Shown here: piece by piece, positions 53,236 through 62,968 of the stretch
How positions within the stretch are numbered: position 1 is the first letter of the stretch
Layout of the letters: each line of letters starts with the position of its first letter
Source of the DNA: Heterotrichella gracilis
Taxonomy: Eukaryota > Sar > Xanthophyceae > Tribonematales > Xanthonemataceae
Assembly (NCBI GenBank): GCA_032358255.1
Contig: JAULBX010014981.1
Coordinates: 1 to 64,000, forward strand
Direction of reading: 5' to 3'
Length of the DNA: 64,000 nucleotides
Translations under genes and position numbers: made by a program
Notes under the pieces: model-generated
Seen by the model: the letters and a program-made list of their open reading frames with translations, nothing else
What the model was told of the DNA's origin: nothing
The model's database searches: none

Positions 53236-55485
53236 CTAAAACGTAAATCCTAAATTAATGTAGTTCCGTAGTTTGGCATCCTGATCACAATACATGGCTG
53301 TAACTTCAATTGGGCCAATGGGCGAACTGTATGCAAATGTTAATCCATAACCGGTGAGCAGATTATTCTTTGCAGTTAAATTCGCCAGTTGAACACCATG
53401 AAAATCATACATGGCGGCATTGAATCGGGCAATCAAAAATGACTTTTTCGATAACTGGTATTGCAATCCGAGTTTGGCCGATACAATGCTTCCGGTTTTA
53501 AGTTCCGAAACACTTAAACCGGCAAAACTGACCTGATTGAGAACAATATCATTGATGCCACCTACCACAAATTTATCCGCCACAAAGGTGTTATTTTGAA
53601 TGATGTATCCTAGTGTCAGATTTTTTATAAAGGCCAATTTAGAACTTAATTCAGAGTGATGTGTGGCATTCAAAAAAAGTTTAACGTGGTCACTTTTATT
53701 TAGAGGTACCGAATCATTACTGACAGAAGAGCCTTCGTAGGTGTAATCATAATCAGGATCTTGGCCAAACACATAACCCGCTCTCGCACTAACAAGCCAA
53801 CCCTTTGTTGGAAAGTACTTTCGGTTGGTGTTATTTAATACATATGAAAGATAGGTGAAAAAATAATTGTTCTGACCGTTGTAGATCAAACTTGGATTTT
53901 CTTCTGTTTTTATTTTTGAGTTGTATGATTGCTGACCAATGCCAACATAGGAATAAAGACTTAAATTCTTTTGCAACTGAAAGTCAAATACTCTGTAAGT
54001 GCTCCGATTAGTTTGTGTTAAACGAAAATCCTTATACACCGGAAAATCTGTTTGCTGATAATAATAATCAAGCACTACCCTGGCGGTTCGTTTACGGTTA
54101 ATGTACTTAAAGTATTCGGCGTACAATTGTGGATTTTCACTAATGGAAACACTCACCAAGGCCCTTGATTCTTTAAATAACAAGTCTCTGGACGTGAGAT
54201 TTAAAAACAGTCCTATTTGTGTAAAGCTATTATAATTCAAGGCGACCTTAATGGCTGTTAAAGGATTTTCTTCCACATTAAAACGCATTTCTGTTTTGCC
54301 ATTGGTATCGGGTAAAAAGTCGTATCGAATGATGTTGTAATAGCGGGAACCATATACGCGATGAATGGCTTCGTTAATGGTCTTATAAGAATACTCTTTG
54401 TTATCTTTTAATCCCAGCATTCCAAAAAAGAATTTCTCTCTGGTCCTATTAAAACCCGTAGCGGAGTATTTACTGATGGCTATTTTTGTGTTTTTTGGAA
54501 GTCTGTTTTTCACGAAATCTTCTTTACCATAGATGGCGTTGAGTGAATCGGCTAAGCGTTTAAAATAAGGATAATATAATTCACCGGTTCGTTTACCAAT
54601 ATCAATGATAGAGTCTGAATCGCCAAAACTTCCTGCTCCATAACCTGTTAAGTTTGGAAAGATATAAATATTGCATCCTTCTTTTTGTTTCTTTATAATT
54701 TCGGCATCTTTAAAAAAAGCGATCTGGCCCAGTATGTCAAGCGCTGAATTAAGTTCTTCTGCCTTTGATAAACCATGGTTTAAATTCACGCCAATCACAA
54801 AATCTGCTCCCATGGCCTTCACATTTGACACCGGAAAATTATTTACCATGCCACCATCGGCCAATAATAGATCATCGTACTTTACCGGTGTAAACACCGA
54901 AGGAATAGCCATGCTGGCACGAATGGCGTTGACAATATTTCCATGATCCATTTCAACAGCATTGCCGGTAGATAGATCGGTTCCCATACATTTATAGGGA
55001 ATTGGAAGTTTAGAAAAATCAGTAATGTTATACACCGGCTCAAAAAATTCAGCCAGCTTTAACCACAACTCCTGTCCTTGTATCATGCCATTACCAATTT
55101 TCACTTTCTTTTTTTCAAGCGGAACCGTTAAGGCATATTTTTCGTACTCACTTTTTTCTTCAATGCTAATTTGACTCAGCTGGGGAGAAGCGGCAAACAA
55201 CACATCCCAATCTAACAACCTCGACATAGTTTCAATGGTCTCGCCCGAATAGCCTGCCGCATATAAACCACCCACCACACTTCCCATACTGGTACCGGTA
55301 ATATAATCTACTTTTAAACCGGCTTTATCAATGGCTTGCAAAACACCTATATGAGCTAATCCTTTTGCTCCTCCACCGCTTAGGGTGATCCCAATTTTTG
55401 GTCTACTCTTTTTAACTTGCGCTGTGAGCGTGAAAGTGATAGCAATAAAAATTATAGCGAGAATGACAGGAAATGTTCGTTTCAT
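53236..55485 (-). CDS. Patatin-like phospholipase with POTRA and Omp85 barrel
   Basis: 749 residues. Signal peptide (ends LTAQ), then patatin domain: SGGGAKGLAHIGVL (oxyanion loop), GTSMGSVVGGLYAAG (GxSxG nucleophile serine), LLADGGMVNNFPV (catalytic Asp). A single POTRA-like part (GFNRTREKFFFGMLGLKDNKEYSYKTINEAIHRVYGS) precedes a C-terminal barrel of about 350 residues ending EVTAMYCDQDAKLRNYINLGFTF. This is the PlpD/type Vd layout: the lipase is carried to the surface by its own barrel. It should hydrolyse phospholipids at or beyond the outer membrane. Confidence 0.94.
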   Translation of the reverse strand: MKRTFPVILAIIFIAITFTLTAQVKKSRPKIGITLSGGGAKGLAHIGVLQAIDKAGLKVDYITGTSMGSVVGGLYAAGYSGETIETMSRLLDWDVLFAASPQLSQISIEEKSEYEKYALTVPLEKKKVKIGNGMIQGQELWLKLAEFFEPVYNITDFSKLPIPYKCMGTDLSTGNAVEMDHGNIVNAIRASMAIPSVFTPVKYDDLLLADGGMVNNFPVSNVKAMGADFVIGVNLNHGLSKAEELNSALDILGQIAFFKDAEIIKKQKEGCNIYIFPNLTGYGAGSFGDSDSIIDIGKRTGELYYPYFKRLADSLNAIYGKEDFVKNRLPKNTKIAISKYSATGFNRTREKFFFGMLGLKDNKEYSYKTINEAIHRVYGSRYYNIIRYDFLPDTNGKTEMRFNVEENPLTAIKVALNYNSFTQIGLFLNLTSRDLLFKESRALVSVSISENPQLYAEYFKYINRKRTARVVLDYYYQQTDFPVYKDFRLTQTNRSTYRVFDFQLQKNLSLYSYVGIGQQSYNSKIKTEENPSLIYNGQNNYFFTYLSYVLNNTNRKYFPTKGWLVSARAGYVFGQDPDYDYTYEGSSVSNDSVPLNKSDHVKLFLNATHHSELSSKLAFIKNLTLGYIIQNNTFVADKFVVGGINDIVLNQVSFAGLSVSELKTGSIVSAKLGLQYQLSKKSFLIARFNAAMYDFHGVQLANLTAKNNLLTGYGLTFAYSSPIGPIEVTAMYCDQDAKLRNYINLGFTF

Positions 55486-55802
55486 TTTAAAGCTTTAGAG
55501 ATGTTGTTTACAGATTCAAATATACCATAAGCAAAAAGACGGCCTACTGATTTTTATCAGCCTTTGTTAGGGCATTATTTTAAACGCCAAACCTTATACA
55601 CCATCGAGGAAGCAGAATGAGCGCGATAAAACTCAATACCAGCGATTCAAATTAATTTGCACTATAACTTTATTCTGAAAAAAAATAAACGCAAGCGTCT
55701 ATTGTAAAACTAACAAATGTCATCTTAAAAATTAAATATAGTGCCTAGGTTTGTTTTACAGATTTAAGGTTTTATTCCAAACATATTTTTAAAAAATAAA
55801 CT
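55486..55802. other. 317-bp intergenic region
   Basis: Lies between divergent genes. On the minus strand it holds the -7 box at 55517-55524. A small dyad CTGAT/ATCAG is at 55548-55561. I see no RNA gene or repeat. Confidence 0.6.
55517..55524 (-). promoter_or_regulatory. -7 box TATATTTG before the patatin gene
   Basis: Matches TAnnTTTG, about 31 nt before ATG 55485. Confidence 0.5.
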
Positions 55803-57512
55803 ATGAAAGTAATCATTATAGGAGGTGTTGCCGGTGGCGCCTCCTGCGCAGCCAGACTTAGAAGATTAGATGAAAAAGCAGAAATTTTAATGGTTGAAAA
55901 AGGACCTTATGTTTCGTATGCTAACTGTGGATTGCCTTATCACATTGGCGGTGTTATTGAAAAAGAATCGAGTTTATTAGTGGCCAGCGCTAAATTATTT
56001 AAAGAGCAGTTTAACATAGAAGCACGCGTCAACTGCGAAGCCGTTGGTATTGATGCTAATAATAAAACAGTGAGTCTCCGAAATACCGAAACAGGAGAAC
56101 TAAGCACAGAGTCGTATGACAAATTAGTATTATCTCCCGGAGCCGTATCCGTTCGTCCTCCTTTTCCGGGTATTGAACTGCCCGGTATCTTTCATGTAAG
56201 AACAGTGCCCGATGCAAGAACCATCAATGAATGGATTGAAAAAGGAAGTCCGTTCTTATCCGGCATGGATCGGTATTCCGGATTTCAAACCATCCGTCCG
56301 AAAACCCGCGCTGTTGTTATTGGTGGTGGATTTATTGGATTGGAAATGGCAGAAAATTTAAGACACAGACGTTTTGAAGTGACGCTCATTGAAATGATCG
56401 ATCAGGTGCTCCCTCCTATTGATAAAGAGCATGCCGATGTGGTAGCTAGTTTATTGAGAAAAAAAGGTGTAAAACTTAATTTATCAGATGGTGTTGCCGG
56501 ATTTAAACAAGGTGAAAATGGAAAGGTGAATGTGGAAACCAAATCAGGGAAAGTCTTTCCGGCAGACTTAGTTATCCTGGCCCTTGGTGTTCGTCCTGAT
56601 ACTTCCCTCGCCAAAATGGCCGGATTAGAAATAGGCGAAAGAGGCGGTATTCGGGTGAATGAACACATGGTGACCAGCAATCCTGATATTTTAGCAGTGG
56701 GTGATGCGGTAGAAGTAAAAGATTATGTGACCGGTGATTGGAGTTTAATTGCCCTAGCCGGACCGGCGAATAGACAAGGTCGGATTGCTGCAGATGTGAT
56801 CGCAGGAAGAAATTCTGTTTTTCGTGGGACTCAAGGAAGTTCCGTAGTTGGCTTGTTTGGCTCAACGGTGGCTTGGACAGGCGTTAGTGAAAAAACACTC
56901 AAACGCAAAGGGGATACCGATTATGAAAAAATTTATTTGTATCCTAACTCGCATGCCGGATATTATCCGGGCGCGAAGCCCATTGCCATGAAAATCATTT
57001 TCCGAAAATCAAATGGTGCTTTGCTTGGTGCTCAGGCCTTAGGAACTGATGGTGTTGAAAAACGCATTGATGTGTTTGCCGCCATGCTGCAATTAAATGC
57101 CACTGTATATGATCTGGAAGAAGCAGAATTGTGTTACGCTCCGCAATATGCCAGTGCAAAAGATCCCATGAATTTTGCCGGCATGGTGGGTGCAGATATA
57201 TTGAGAGGAGACATGCCAATAACACATTGGCAGGAAGCTAAATCCGGATTTGTTTTAGATGTGCGTGAAGCCACAGAATTGGCAGCCGAATTTTTTGAAG
57301 GAGCCATGAATATTCCGATTGGACAATTAAGGAACAGATTAAATGAATTACCAAAAGACAAAGAAATTAATGTGATTTGCCGCTCAGGACAAAGGGCATA
57401 TCTTGCTACACGAATTCTTTTGCAAAATGGATTTAAAGCCAAAAATGTAAGCGGCGGTATGTTGTCGTTCGCGCATAATTATTTATTAGATCCACAACAT
57501 GAAAATGACTAA
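55803..57512 (+). CDS. CoA-disulfide reductase with rhodanese domain
   Basis: 569 residues. FAD loop IIGGVAGGASCAARLRRLDE, redox cysteine in SYANCGLPYHIGG (about residue 43), NAD loop AVVIGGGFIGLEMAENLRHR, FAD-contacting ILAVGDAVEV, and a C-terminal rhodanese domain (about 470-565) with CRSGQRA, active cysteine present. This is the CoADR-RHD group: it reduces CoA persulphide or disulphide, or polysulphide, with NAD(P)H and can hand sulphane sulphur to the rhodanese cysteine. Cytoplasmic, stand-alone. It suggests handling of sulphide or CoA thiol stress. Confidence 0.95.
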   Translation: MKVIIIGGVAGGASCAARLRRLDEKAEILMVEKGPYVSYANCGLPYHIGGVIEKESSLLVASAKLFKEQFNIEARVNCEAVGIDANNKTVSLRNTETGELSTESYDKLVLSPGAVSVRPPFPGIELPGIFHVRTVPDARTINEWIEKGSPFLSGMDRYSGFQTIRPKTRAVVIGGGFIGLEMAENLRHRRFEVTLIEMIDQVLPPIDKEHADVVASLLRKKGVKLNLSDGVAGFKQGENGKVNVETKSGKVFPADLVILALGVRPDTSLAKMAGLEIGERGGIRVNEHMVTSNPDILAVGDAVEVKDYVTGDWSLIALAGPANRQGRIAADVIAGRNSVFRGTQGSSVVGLFGSTVAWTGVSEKTLKRKGDTDYEKIYLYPNSHAGYYPGAKPIAMKIIFRKSNGALLGAQALGTDGVEKRIDVFAAMLQLNATVYDLEEAELCYAPQYASAKDPMNFAGMVGADILRGDMPITHWQEAKSGFVLDVREATELAAEFFEGAMNIPIGQLRNRLNELPKDKEINVICRSGQRAYLATRILLQNGFKAKNVSGGMLSFAHNYLLDPQHEND

Positions 57513-57624
57513 GACAACTTTCTAAACTCATTCATATTTCAATAATAAATAGTAAATTTATTATTAAGACAAGGGTTTGAAAAAAGAAGGTAGTATTGAT
57601 ATTGATTCGTTTATTTTTTTTAAG

Positions 57625-58845
57625 ATGAAAAACATTTTCTCATTACTACTTTTTCTTGTTCCTTTTGTTTCGTTGTCGCAAGACTCCACATCTACCAAAC
57701 CAGCTAAAAAAGAAAAGAACTTTCGTTTTTTACCCTTGCCGGCCATTGCCGCTACGCCAACAACCGGCTGGATGTTGGGCCTCGCACCAGGAGCTTGGTG
57801 GACACTTGGCGATAAAACAAAAACCTCGCCTTCAAGTGCTTTAGGTTCCATTATATTTACACAAAAAAAACAAGTTCTCCTTACCGCAAAAGCAACCACT
57901 TTTTTTAATGCAGATAAGTGGAATATGCTAACTGATCTGAGGTACTTTATTAATTCACAACCTTCTTATGGTTTAGGCACCGGACCACAATCAGCAAAAC
58001 CGGTTGGCACAGGCGGAATAACCTTAACAGATGATCCTTATGCTGCAATACCCGACGCGCAAATGATGGAATTTAATTACCTGCGTATTCATAATACCCT
58101 TTTAAAAAGGCATGGCGATAGTCGTTTTTTTTATGGACTGGGATATCACTTAGACATTCATCAACAGATCAATGATCTTTTGTTAAATCTCGATACGGTG
58201 CCACTCGTCATCACCAGTCATTATGGCTATAGTACCAATTACGGATTCAATCCGAAAGACTATGTCCTTTCGGGTATCTCCATTAATCTTTTGTATGACA
58301 GTCGCGATAATATGGTCAATCCGTATTCAGGAAGATATGCCTTTGCCAACATTCGAATGAATCCGGAGTTTTTGGGAAGTACTAAAAGTTCAAGTATTCT
58401 TTGGTTAGAATACCGCGATTACCTGCATCTCTCAAAAACTCGTCAAAGACATTTAATTGGTTTTTGGACCTATGCTTGGTTTCAAACCAGCGGTACCTTG
58501 CCATACATGGACCTTCCGGGTGTAGGTTGGGATCAGTTTGGTCGTTCAGGAAGAGCCTACACACAAGGCCGATTCAGAGGTCAGGATCTTATATATAATG
58601 AATTGGAATATCGAGTGCCCTTGCAAAAAAAGAAAGAAACCTTTGGTGCTGTTGTTTTTGTAAATGGCACCACGGCCACCAACAGAGATGCAGATATTAA
58701 GCTATTTGACTATTATGATATTGGATATGGTGTTGGATTGCGAGTGATGATCATGAAAAAATCGAGAGCCAATTTAAGTATTGATTATGCCTGGGGTAAG
58801 TATGGTGCGCAAGGATTTTATTTTGGATTGAACGAAGTTTTTTAA
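57625..58845 (+). CDS. Omp85-like outer-membrane barrel without POTRA
   Basis: About 406 residues from the ATG 57625 that gives a proper signal peptide (KNIFSLLLFLVPFVSLSQ); a longer TTG start at 57577 would put 16 residues ahead of it. The body is one 16-strand-like barrel: FRFLPLPAIAATPTTGWMLGLAPGAWW, GYHLDIHQQI, VLSGISINLLYDSRDNMVNPYSGRYAFANIRMN, GFWTYAWFQTSGTLPYMDLPG, and GQDLIYNELEYRVPL. It ends ANLSIDYAWGKYGAQGFYFGLNEVF with terminal Phe. It belongs to the D15/surface antigen superfamily like two later genes. Confidence 0.85.
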   Translation: MKNIFSLLLFLVPFVSLSQDSTSTKPAKKEKNFRFLPLPAIAATPTTGWMLGLAPGAWWTLGDKTKTSPSSALGSIIFTQKKQVLLTAKATTFFNADKWNMLTDLRYFINSQPSYGLGTGPQSAKPVGTGGITLTDDPYAAIPDAQMMEFNYLRIHNTLLKRHGDSRFFYGLGYHLDIHQQINDLLLNLDTVPLVITSHYGYSTNYGFNPKDYVLSGISINLLYDSRDNMVNPYSGRYAFANIRMNPEFLGSTKSSSILWLEYRDYLHLSKTRQRHLIGFWTYAWFQTSGTLPYMDLPGVGWDQFGRSGRAYTQGRFRGQDLIYNELEYRVPLQKKKETFGAVVFVNGTTATNRDADIKLFDYYDIGYGVGLRVMIMKKSRANLSIDYAWGKYGAQGFYFGLNEVF

Positions 58846-58875
58846 GAAATTGGCTAATGAAATATTAATTTTAAA

Positions 58876-59394
58876 ATGGAAGAAAAAAAGAAAACCCTGA
58901 AAGAAAAAGTACTACATGAAGTAAACGAATACCTTATCAATGTTGTTTATTTGACTCTTTTTTTTGGAGCATTTGCAATTGCCAGAAGACTCACACTTGA
59001 GCAGTACAATATTTATTTAGACGATACATTTATTGGTCTAATTAAGGCGCTCATCATTGCCAAGGTAATTATGCTAGGTGCGTTTATGAAAATCAGTCGC
59101 AAATTTGAAAACATGCCGCTTCTCATTCCAATCATTTATAAAACCTTTCTCTTTGTTTTATTGGTGGTGGTATTTGATTTGCTTGAAGCATATATTCATG
59201 CCTGGATCGATTTAAAGGATGTGAGTGCTGCATTGAATGAATTAATTTATCATCATTTTGATAAGATGCGTCTTGGAGGACTTATTATGCTAACTGTGTC
59301 TTTTCTTCCTTTCTTTGCTCTAAAAGAAATTAGCAGAGTTCTTGGTCCGCAGGTGTTTAGAAAACTATTTTTTAAAAAGTCTCCCCAATATTGA
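58876..59394 (+). CDS. Four-helix membrane protein of unknown function
   Basis: 172 residues, about four membrane segments (VNEYLINVVYLTLFFGAFAIARRL, FIGLIKALIIAKVIMLGAFMKI, IIYKTFLFVLLVVVFDLLEAYIHAWI, GGLIMLTVSFLPFFALKEISRVLG). No known domain. It follows the barrel gene after 30 nt and is likely co-transcribed. Its 3' end overlaps the convergent Omp85-like gene by 23 bp. Confidence 0.75.
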   Translation: MEEKKKTLKEKVLHEVNEYLINVVYLTLFFGAFAIARRLTLEQYNIYLDDTFIGLIKALIIAKVIMLGAFMKISRKFENMPLLIPIIYKTFLFVLLVVVFDLLEAYIHAWIDLKDVSAALNELIYHHFDKMRLGGLIMLTVSFLPFFALKEISRVLGPQVFRKLFFKKSPQY

Positions 59395-60598
59395 GATAAA
59401 CCGTTTGATACCCTTTACTGAAACCAAAATCGATAGCAATATTCGTGCGAGAAAACTTATTAAATTTAACTCTAATGCCGGCACCCGCTGCGGGATGCCA
59501 GTAACTAAATTGCTGTGTATTAAATTGGGAAGCTGAAAGTACACTGGCAAAAATAGTACCACCAAACAATCCGTTAGGGGTGATCCCAAATCGGTACTCA
59601 GTCTCAAAATACAATAGTGCATTGCTTCGGTAGCGGTTTTGTGCCATGCCTCTTGACGATGAACCGGAAATAGGCTCCCAACGATTTGAGGGATAATCTA
59701 AATAGGGTGGTGTACCGTCGGTAACAGTCCAATAATAAGTTCGAAGAGCCAGAATTCGTTGTTTGATCAAATTAAATGCAATGTATTTTCTGACATCCAA
59801 AAAAAAGGATTGCCAATAGGTGTCACTACCTAAAGCAGGCAAAAAAAGATTGTAATTCACATTGATCATAAACCCACCTTGTGGATTAAGAATATTGCGC
59901 CGATCTCCATATAACAAGGGCAATACAATACCCGAGGAAGTGGTCTTCTCTGACACATCCATGCTATCCAAAATTTCCTGACTCCAATTTGTTGTTTCAA
60001 CTTCAATATTATAATGTTGATCAAAGGAATATCCTAATCCAACAAATAAATTCGGAGCCACTTTTTTTAAGCCATTTTGATGAAACCGTAAATAATCATA
60101 ATCAATTCGGGTGATATTCGAATCAGCACTATTACCTCCTAAGCCCCATGTATCCTGAGGATAATTTAAAATAAAATACTCTCCAACAAAATACCATTTG
60201 TTTTCACTGAGCCAGATATTTGGTTGAATCTGAAATCCATACTTACGTTGAGTGCCTATATAAGGCACAAAATAAATGGATGATACGTTGGTGTTCTTCA
60301 TATCCCCCAACATGAAGGCAAGGTTTACAGAAGTAAAGACCGTTTTACCGCCAGCCATATTGGAAGAAGTAGGAAAAATTGAAAATCGGACTTTTCGATC
60401 GTCTCGTTTTTGTTCCGAATTTTTAATTTTGAAGAGCTTCACCAAATAATCAACCAGGTCGGTTTGTTTGACGCCATCTACTACTAATAAATTACTTGAC
60501 TTTAAAGTGGTATCGATGGGAGAGGGTTTCGATTTTTGAGACAGAGCCGGTAAGATGGAAATCACACAAAGGTAAAATACTACAATTGGCTTCTTCAC
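59372..60598 (-). CDS. Omp85-like outer-membrane barrel without POTRA
   Basis: About 408 residues, from GTG 60598 (leader KKPIVVFYLCVISILPALSQ); the frame opens at TTG 60640 with 14 extra residues. The sequence parallels the gene at 57625: IQPNIWLSENKWYFVGEYFILNYPQDTWGLG, VGLGYSFDQHYNIEVE, LPLLYGDRRNILNPQGGFMINVNYNLF, TYYWTVTDGTPPYLDYPSNRWEPISGSSSRGMAQNRYRSNALLYFETEYRFGI, ending RTNIAIDFGFSKGYQTVYLNIGETF. Probably an outer-membrane barrel of the D15 group, ligand unknown. Confidence 0.85.
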   Translation of the reverse strand: MKKPIVVFYLCVISILPALSQKSKPSPIDTTLKSSNLLVVDGVKQTDLVDYLVKLFKIKNSEQKRDDRKVRFSIFPTSSNMAGGKTVFTSVNLAFMLGDMKNTNVSSIYFVPYIGTQRKYGFQIQPNIWLSENKWYFVGEYFILNYPQDTWGLGGNSADSNITRIDYDYLRFHQNGLKKVAPNLFVGLGYSFDQHYNIEVETTNWSQEILDSMDVSEKTTSSGIVLPLLYGDRRNILNPQGGFMINVNYNLFLPALGSDTYWQSFFLDVRKYIAFNLIKQRILALRTYYWTVTDGTPPYLDYPSNRWEPISGSSSRGMAQNRYRSNALLYFETEYRFGITPNGLFGGTIFASVLSASQFNTQQFSYWHPAAGAGIRVKFNKFSRTNIAIDFGFSKGYQTVYLNIGETF

Positions 60599-60726
60599 AA
60601 CAGTCCGTTTAAAGTGAAAACTAATTTTATAAAAAGACAAAACGAAACACTAAAACCCTAAAAAAAATCGAGTGCTTATAAATTCATATAGTCCTTAAAG
60701 CTTCCCCTATGCAATGACAAGATCGA

Positions 60727-61664
60727 TTAAAACATAAAACCTAGCGTTAGAGCAAACACCCTTGTTCTATATTCTTGTTTTAATTTGGATGCTTCGATCA
60801 CTCCGGGACTCGTTTGATACACTTTGTTGGTATATGCAGATTCTTTGTCAACCGGACTAAACACACCAAAATGGTAGTTAAAGGAAACAAAAAAATCAAC
60901 GCCGCCAACCTCATACTGCGCACCAATGCCGGCATTAATAGCCACATTCATAAAGGATACATCTTCGTTAATTTTTACACGAGCTAAATCCTGCGATTGA
61001 CCTAATTCAATTGGAGTGGTAGTAGTAATATCACTGACTAATTGCGCGCGGTCATTCGCATAAGCACTCCATCTGATTTGAAAATCGGCACCAATCTGTC
61101 CAAAATATTTAAAACCTTTGATGTTATTGGTTTTCATTCTTAAATTCATTGGAATCGTCAAATACGTGATTTTATATGTTCTTCGTTCCAACATATATTC
61201 CAAGTAACCGGTTTTATTTCTATCGTCCACATTGTACTTAACGATCTGTTCCTCTGTGCCATCATATAAAAAACGATTCGTAAACGTATTCGGTAAACCG
61301 CTAGGGTCATTGCTATAACTTAATATGGCACCAAAAACATCCACCCCTATCCCTGTTTGATACTCTACATTTTTTGTTAAGCGCGTTTCTATCAGCAAAC
61401 CGGCACCTATCTTTGTTAAACCTCCTTCATTGGTCATGGTTTTACTCAACACATTAAATGAATTGTAACTCGTACTAAATCGGATTCCAAATCGGGTGTG
61501 TTTATAAATACCTTCATCAGGTTGTGCGTTTGGAGTACTTTGAACGGCCGCCACTTGAACAGTAGATGCCGGAGCACTTGAATTAGCGGGCGCATTTTGA
61601 GAGCGTAAAAAACCGAATTCAAAAAAAAGATGGTGACAAGTACTAGTGATTGTGTTTGTTTCAT
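60727..61664 (-). CDS. PorT-like outer-membrane barrel, probable 5' frameshift
   Basis: The mature part (TRFGIRFSTSYNSFNVLSKTM ... VFALTLGFMF) is an OMP_b-brl_2/PorT-type barrel of about 280 residues. The frame with the barrel lacks a signal peptide and would start inside the upstream gene. ATG 61664 in another frame encodes KQTQSLVLVTIFFLNSVF, a clear signal peptide, 20 nt after the upstream stop. The two frames differ by one nucleotide and meet at A-runs on the plus strand (A6 at 61607-61612, A8 at 61621-61628). So one base is probably missing or extra there, through sequencing error or true mutation. Confidence 0.75.
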
Positions 61665-61684
61665 TATTGTTTATTTTATTTTTA

Positions 61685-62959
61685 TTAAAAAGCCTCCGCA
61701 AAATTAATGTAAAAGGCATTTATGCCACCCGGTCCAAAACCAAAGTCTATGCGTAAATTGGTGTTGTGTTTAGAATCCACTTTAATTCTTAATCCACCCC
61801 CATAAGAGAGCCACATATCATTCAGACTAAAATCTTTATAACTATTGGCCACTCTTCCTGTTCCAACCCATCCTGTAATACCAAACACATTCCATACCGG
61901 CATTCTGTATTCAATTTGTCCATCAATGAGTACTTTATCTCTTAAAGCGCCTTTGTAATAACCTCGCATTTGATTTTCACCACCCATTAAGGCCAAATTA
62001 TAAAATGGTACTTCGCCGGTAGCGTAAGTGGTAGTTGCCTGAAAGGCGATGGTGTGTTTGTACCAAGGGGTAATAAACTTCCGACCGTCTAATTCAAAAC
62101 GAGAATAGTTGTAGGCGCTTCCAAACGCTTTTGAATAAAATGCGGAGGTAAATATAACGTAAGAACCACTCATGGCATTGTAACGATTATCACGGGTATC
62201 GTAAGCACCGGCTACTCCAAGTCCCAGATCATTTCCACCATTCACACCATACACATTATTCTTAACTAAAAAACTGGTGGAATCTGTTTTAACATCAAAA
62301 TACGATTCAATGTCAATTCCCGCACCGGCGTAAAACGCCTTATATACTCTGAATAAAGCAGTGGCAACCGTTTTGAAACGACTGGTGCTGATCTCTTCAA
62401 TATCTTCTCTTTTTACATCATTACCTATGCCAAAGATATATTCTGGTGTGATCTTGTAATTAATGAAAGCTAATATTATAAAATCATTGTTTTTAAAAGG
62501 TAATTCTGTTGCTAAAGAAAAATTAACCCGACCCTTTGTGGACACCGTGAAAACACCCGAAATTTTAGACGGTTTAGTGATGGTATCATTCTTGTACATT
62601 TCAAACAAATTAAACTTCGCGAGTCCAAACGTTTGTCCGGCATCACTGGAATAAGAGTATAATGGGACCGGGATGTACACAAAGGCTTTTTCGGCCTTCT
62701 TATTAAAATTTGAAAATTTTGAGGCCGAATCTTTTTTGGTACGCGTGTATAACAAGCGGGTATTATTGAGAATAAAGCGTCTGTTCCCAAAAACAAAATA
62801 TTGTGGATCCATGGCAGCTTTTTGTGTTATTTTTTTATACTCCGACGGAAAAATATACGAAGGTGAAAGTGGTGGTTGAGTTGCCATGGCATAGTGAGGA
62901 CACATTAGCCAAATAATTCCTGTGATCGCAATCAGATGTTTTTTTAAATTCTGTTTCAT
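61685..62959 (-). CDS. Omp85-like outer-membrane barrel without POTRA
   Basis: About 424 residues from ATG 62959 (the TTG two codons earlier is less likely), leader HLIAITGIIWLMCPHYAMA. Barrel elements: PVPLYSYSSDAGQTFGLAKFNLFEMY, LAFINYKITPEYIFGIGNDVKRED, GGNDLGLGVAGAYDTRDNRYNAMSGSYVIFTSAFYS, ALMGGENQMRGYYKGALRDKVLIDGQIEYRMPVWNVFGITGWVGTGRVA, ending RIDFGFGPGGINAFYINFAEAF. The RGYYKG loop with QIEYR strand is typical of Omp85 relatives. Third such barrel within about 5 kb. Confidence 0.87.
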   Translation of the reverse strand: MKQNLKKHLIAITGIIWLMCPHYAMATQPPLSPSYIFPSEYKKITQKAAMDPQYFVFGNRRFILNNTRLLYTRTKKDSASKFSNFNKKAEKAFVYIPVPLYSYSSDAGQTFGLAKFNLFEMYKNDTITKPSKISGVFTVSTKGRVNFSLATELPFKNNDFIILAFINYKITPEYIFGIGNDVKREDIEEISTSRFKTVATALFRVYKAFYAGAGIDIESYFDVKTDSTSFLVKNNVYGVNGGNDLGLGVAGAYDTRDNRYNAMSGSYVIFTSAFYSKAFGSAYNYSRFELDGRKFITPWYKHTIAFQATTTYATGEVPFYNLALMGGENQMRGYYKGALRDKVLIDGQIEYRMPVWNVFGITGWVGTGRVANSYKDFSLNDMWLSYGGGLRIKVDSKHNTNLRIDFGFGPGGINAFYINFAEAF

Positions 62960-62968
62960 ACTCAAAAC

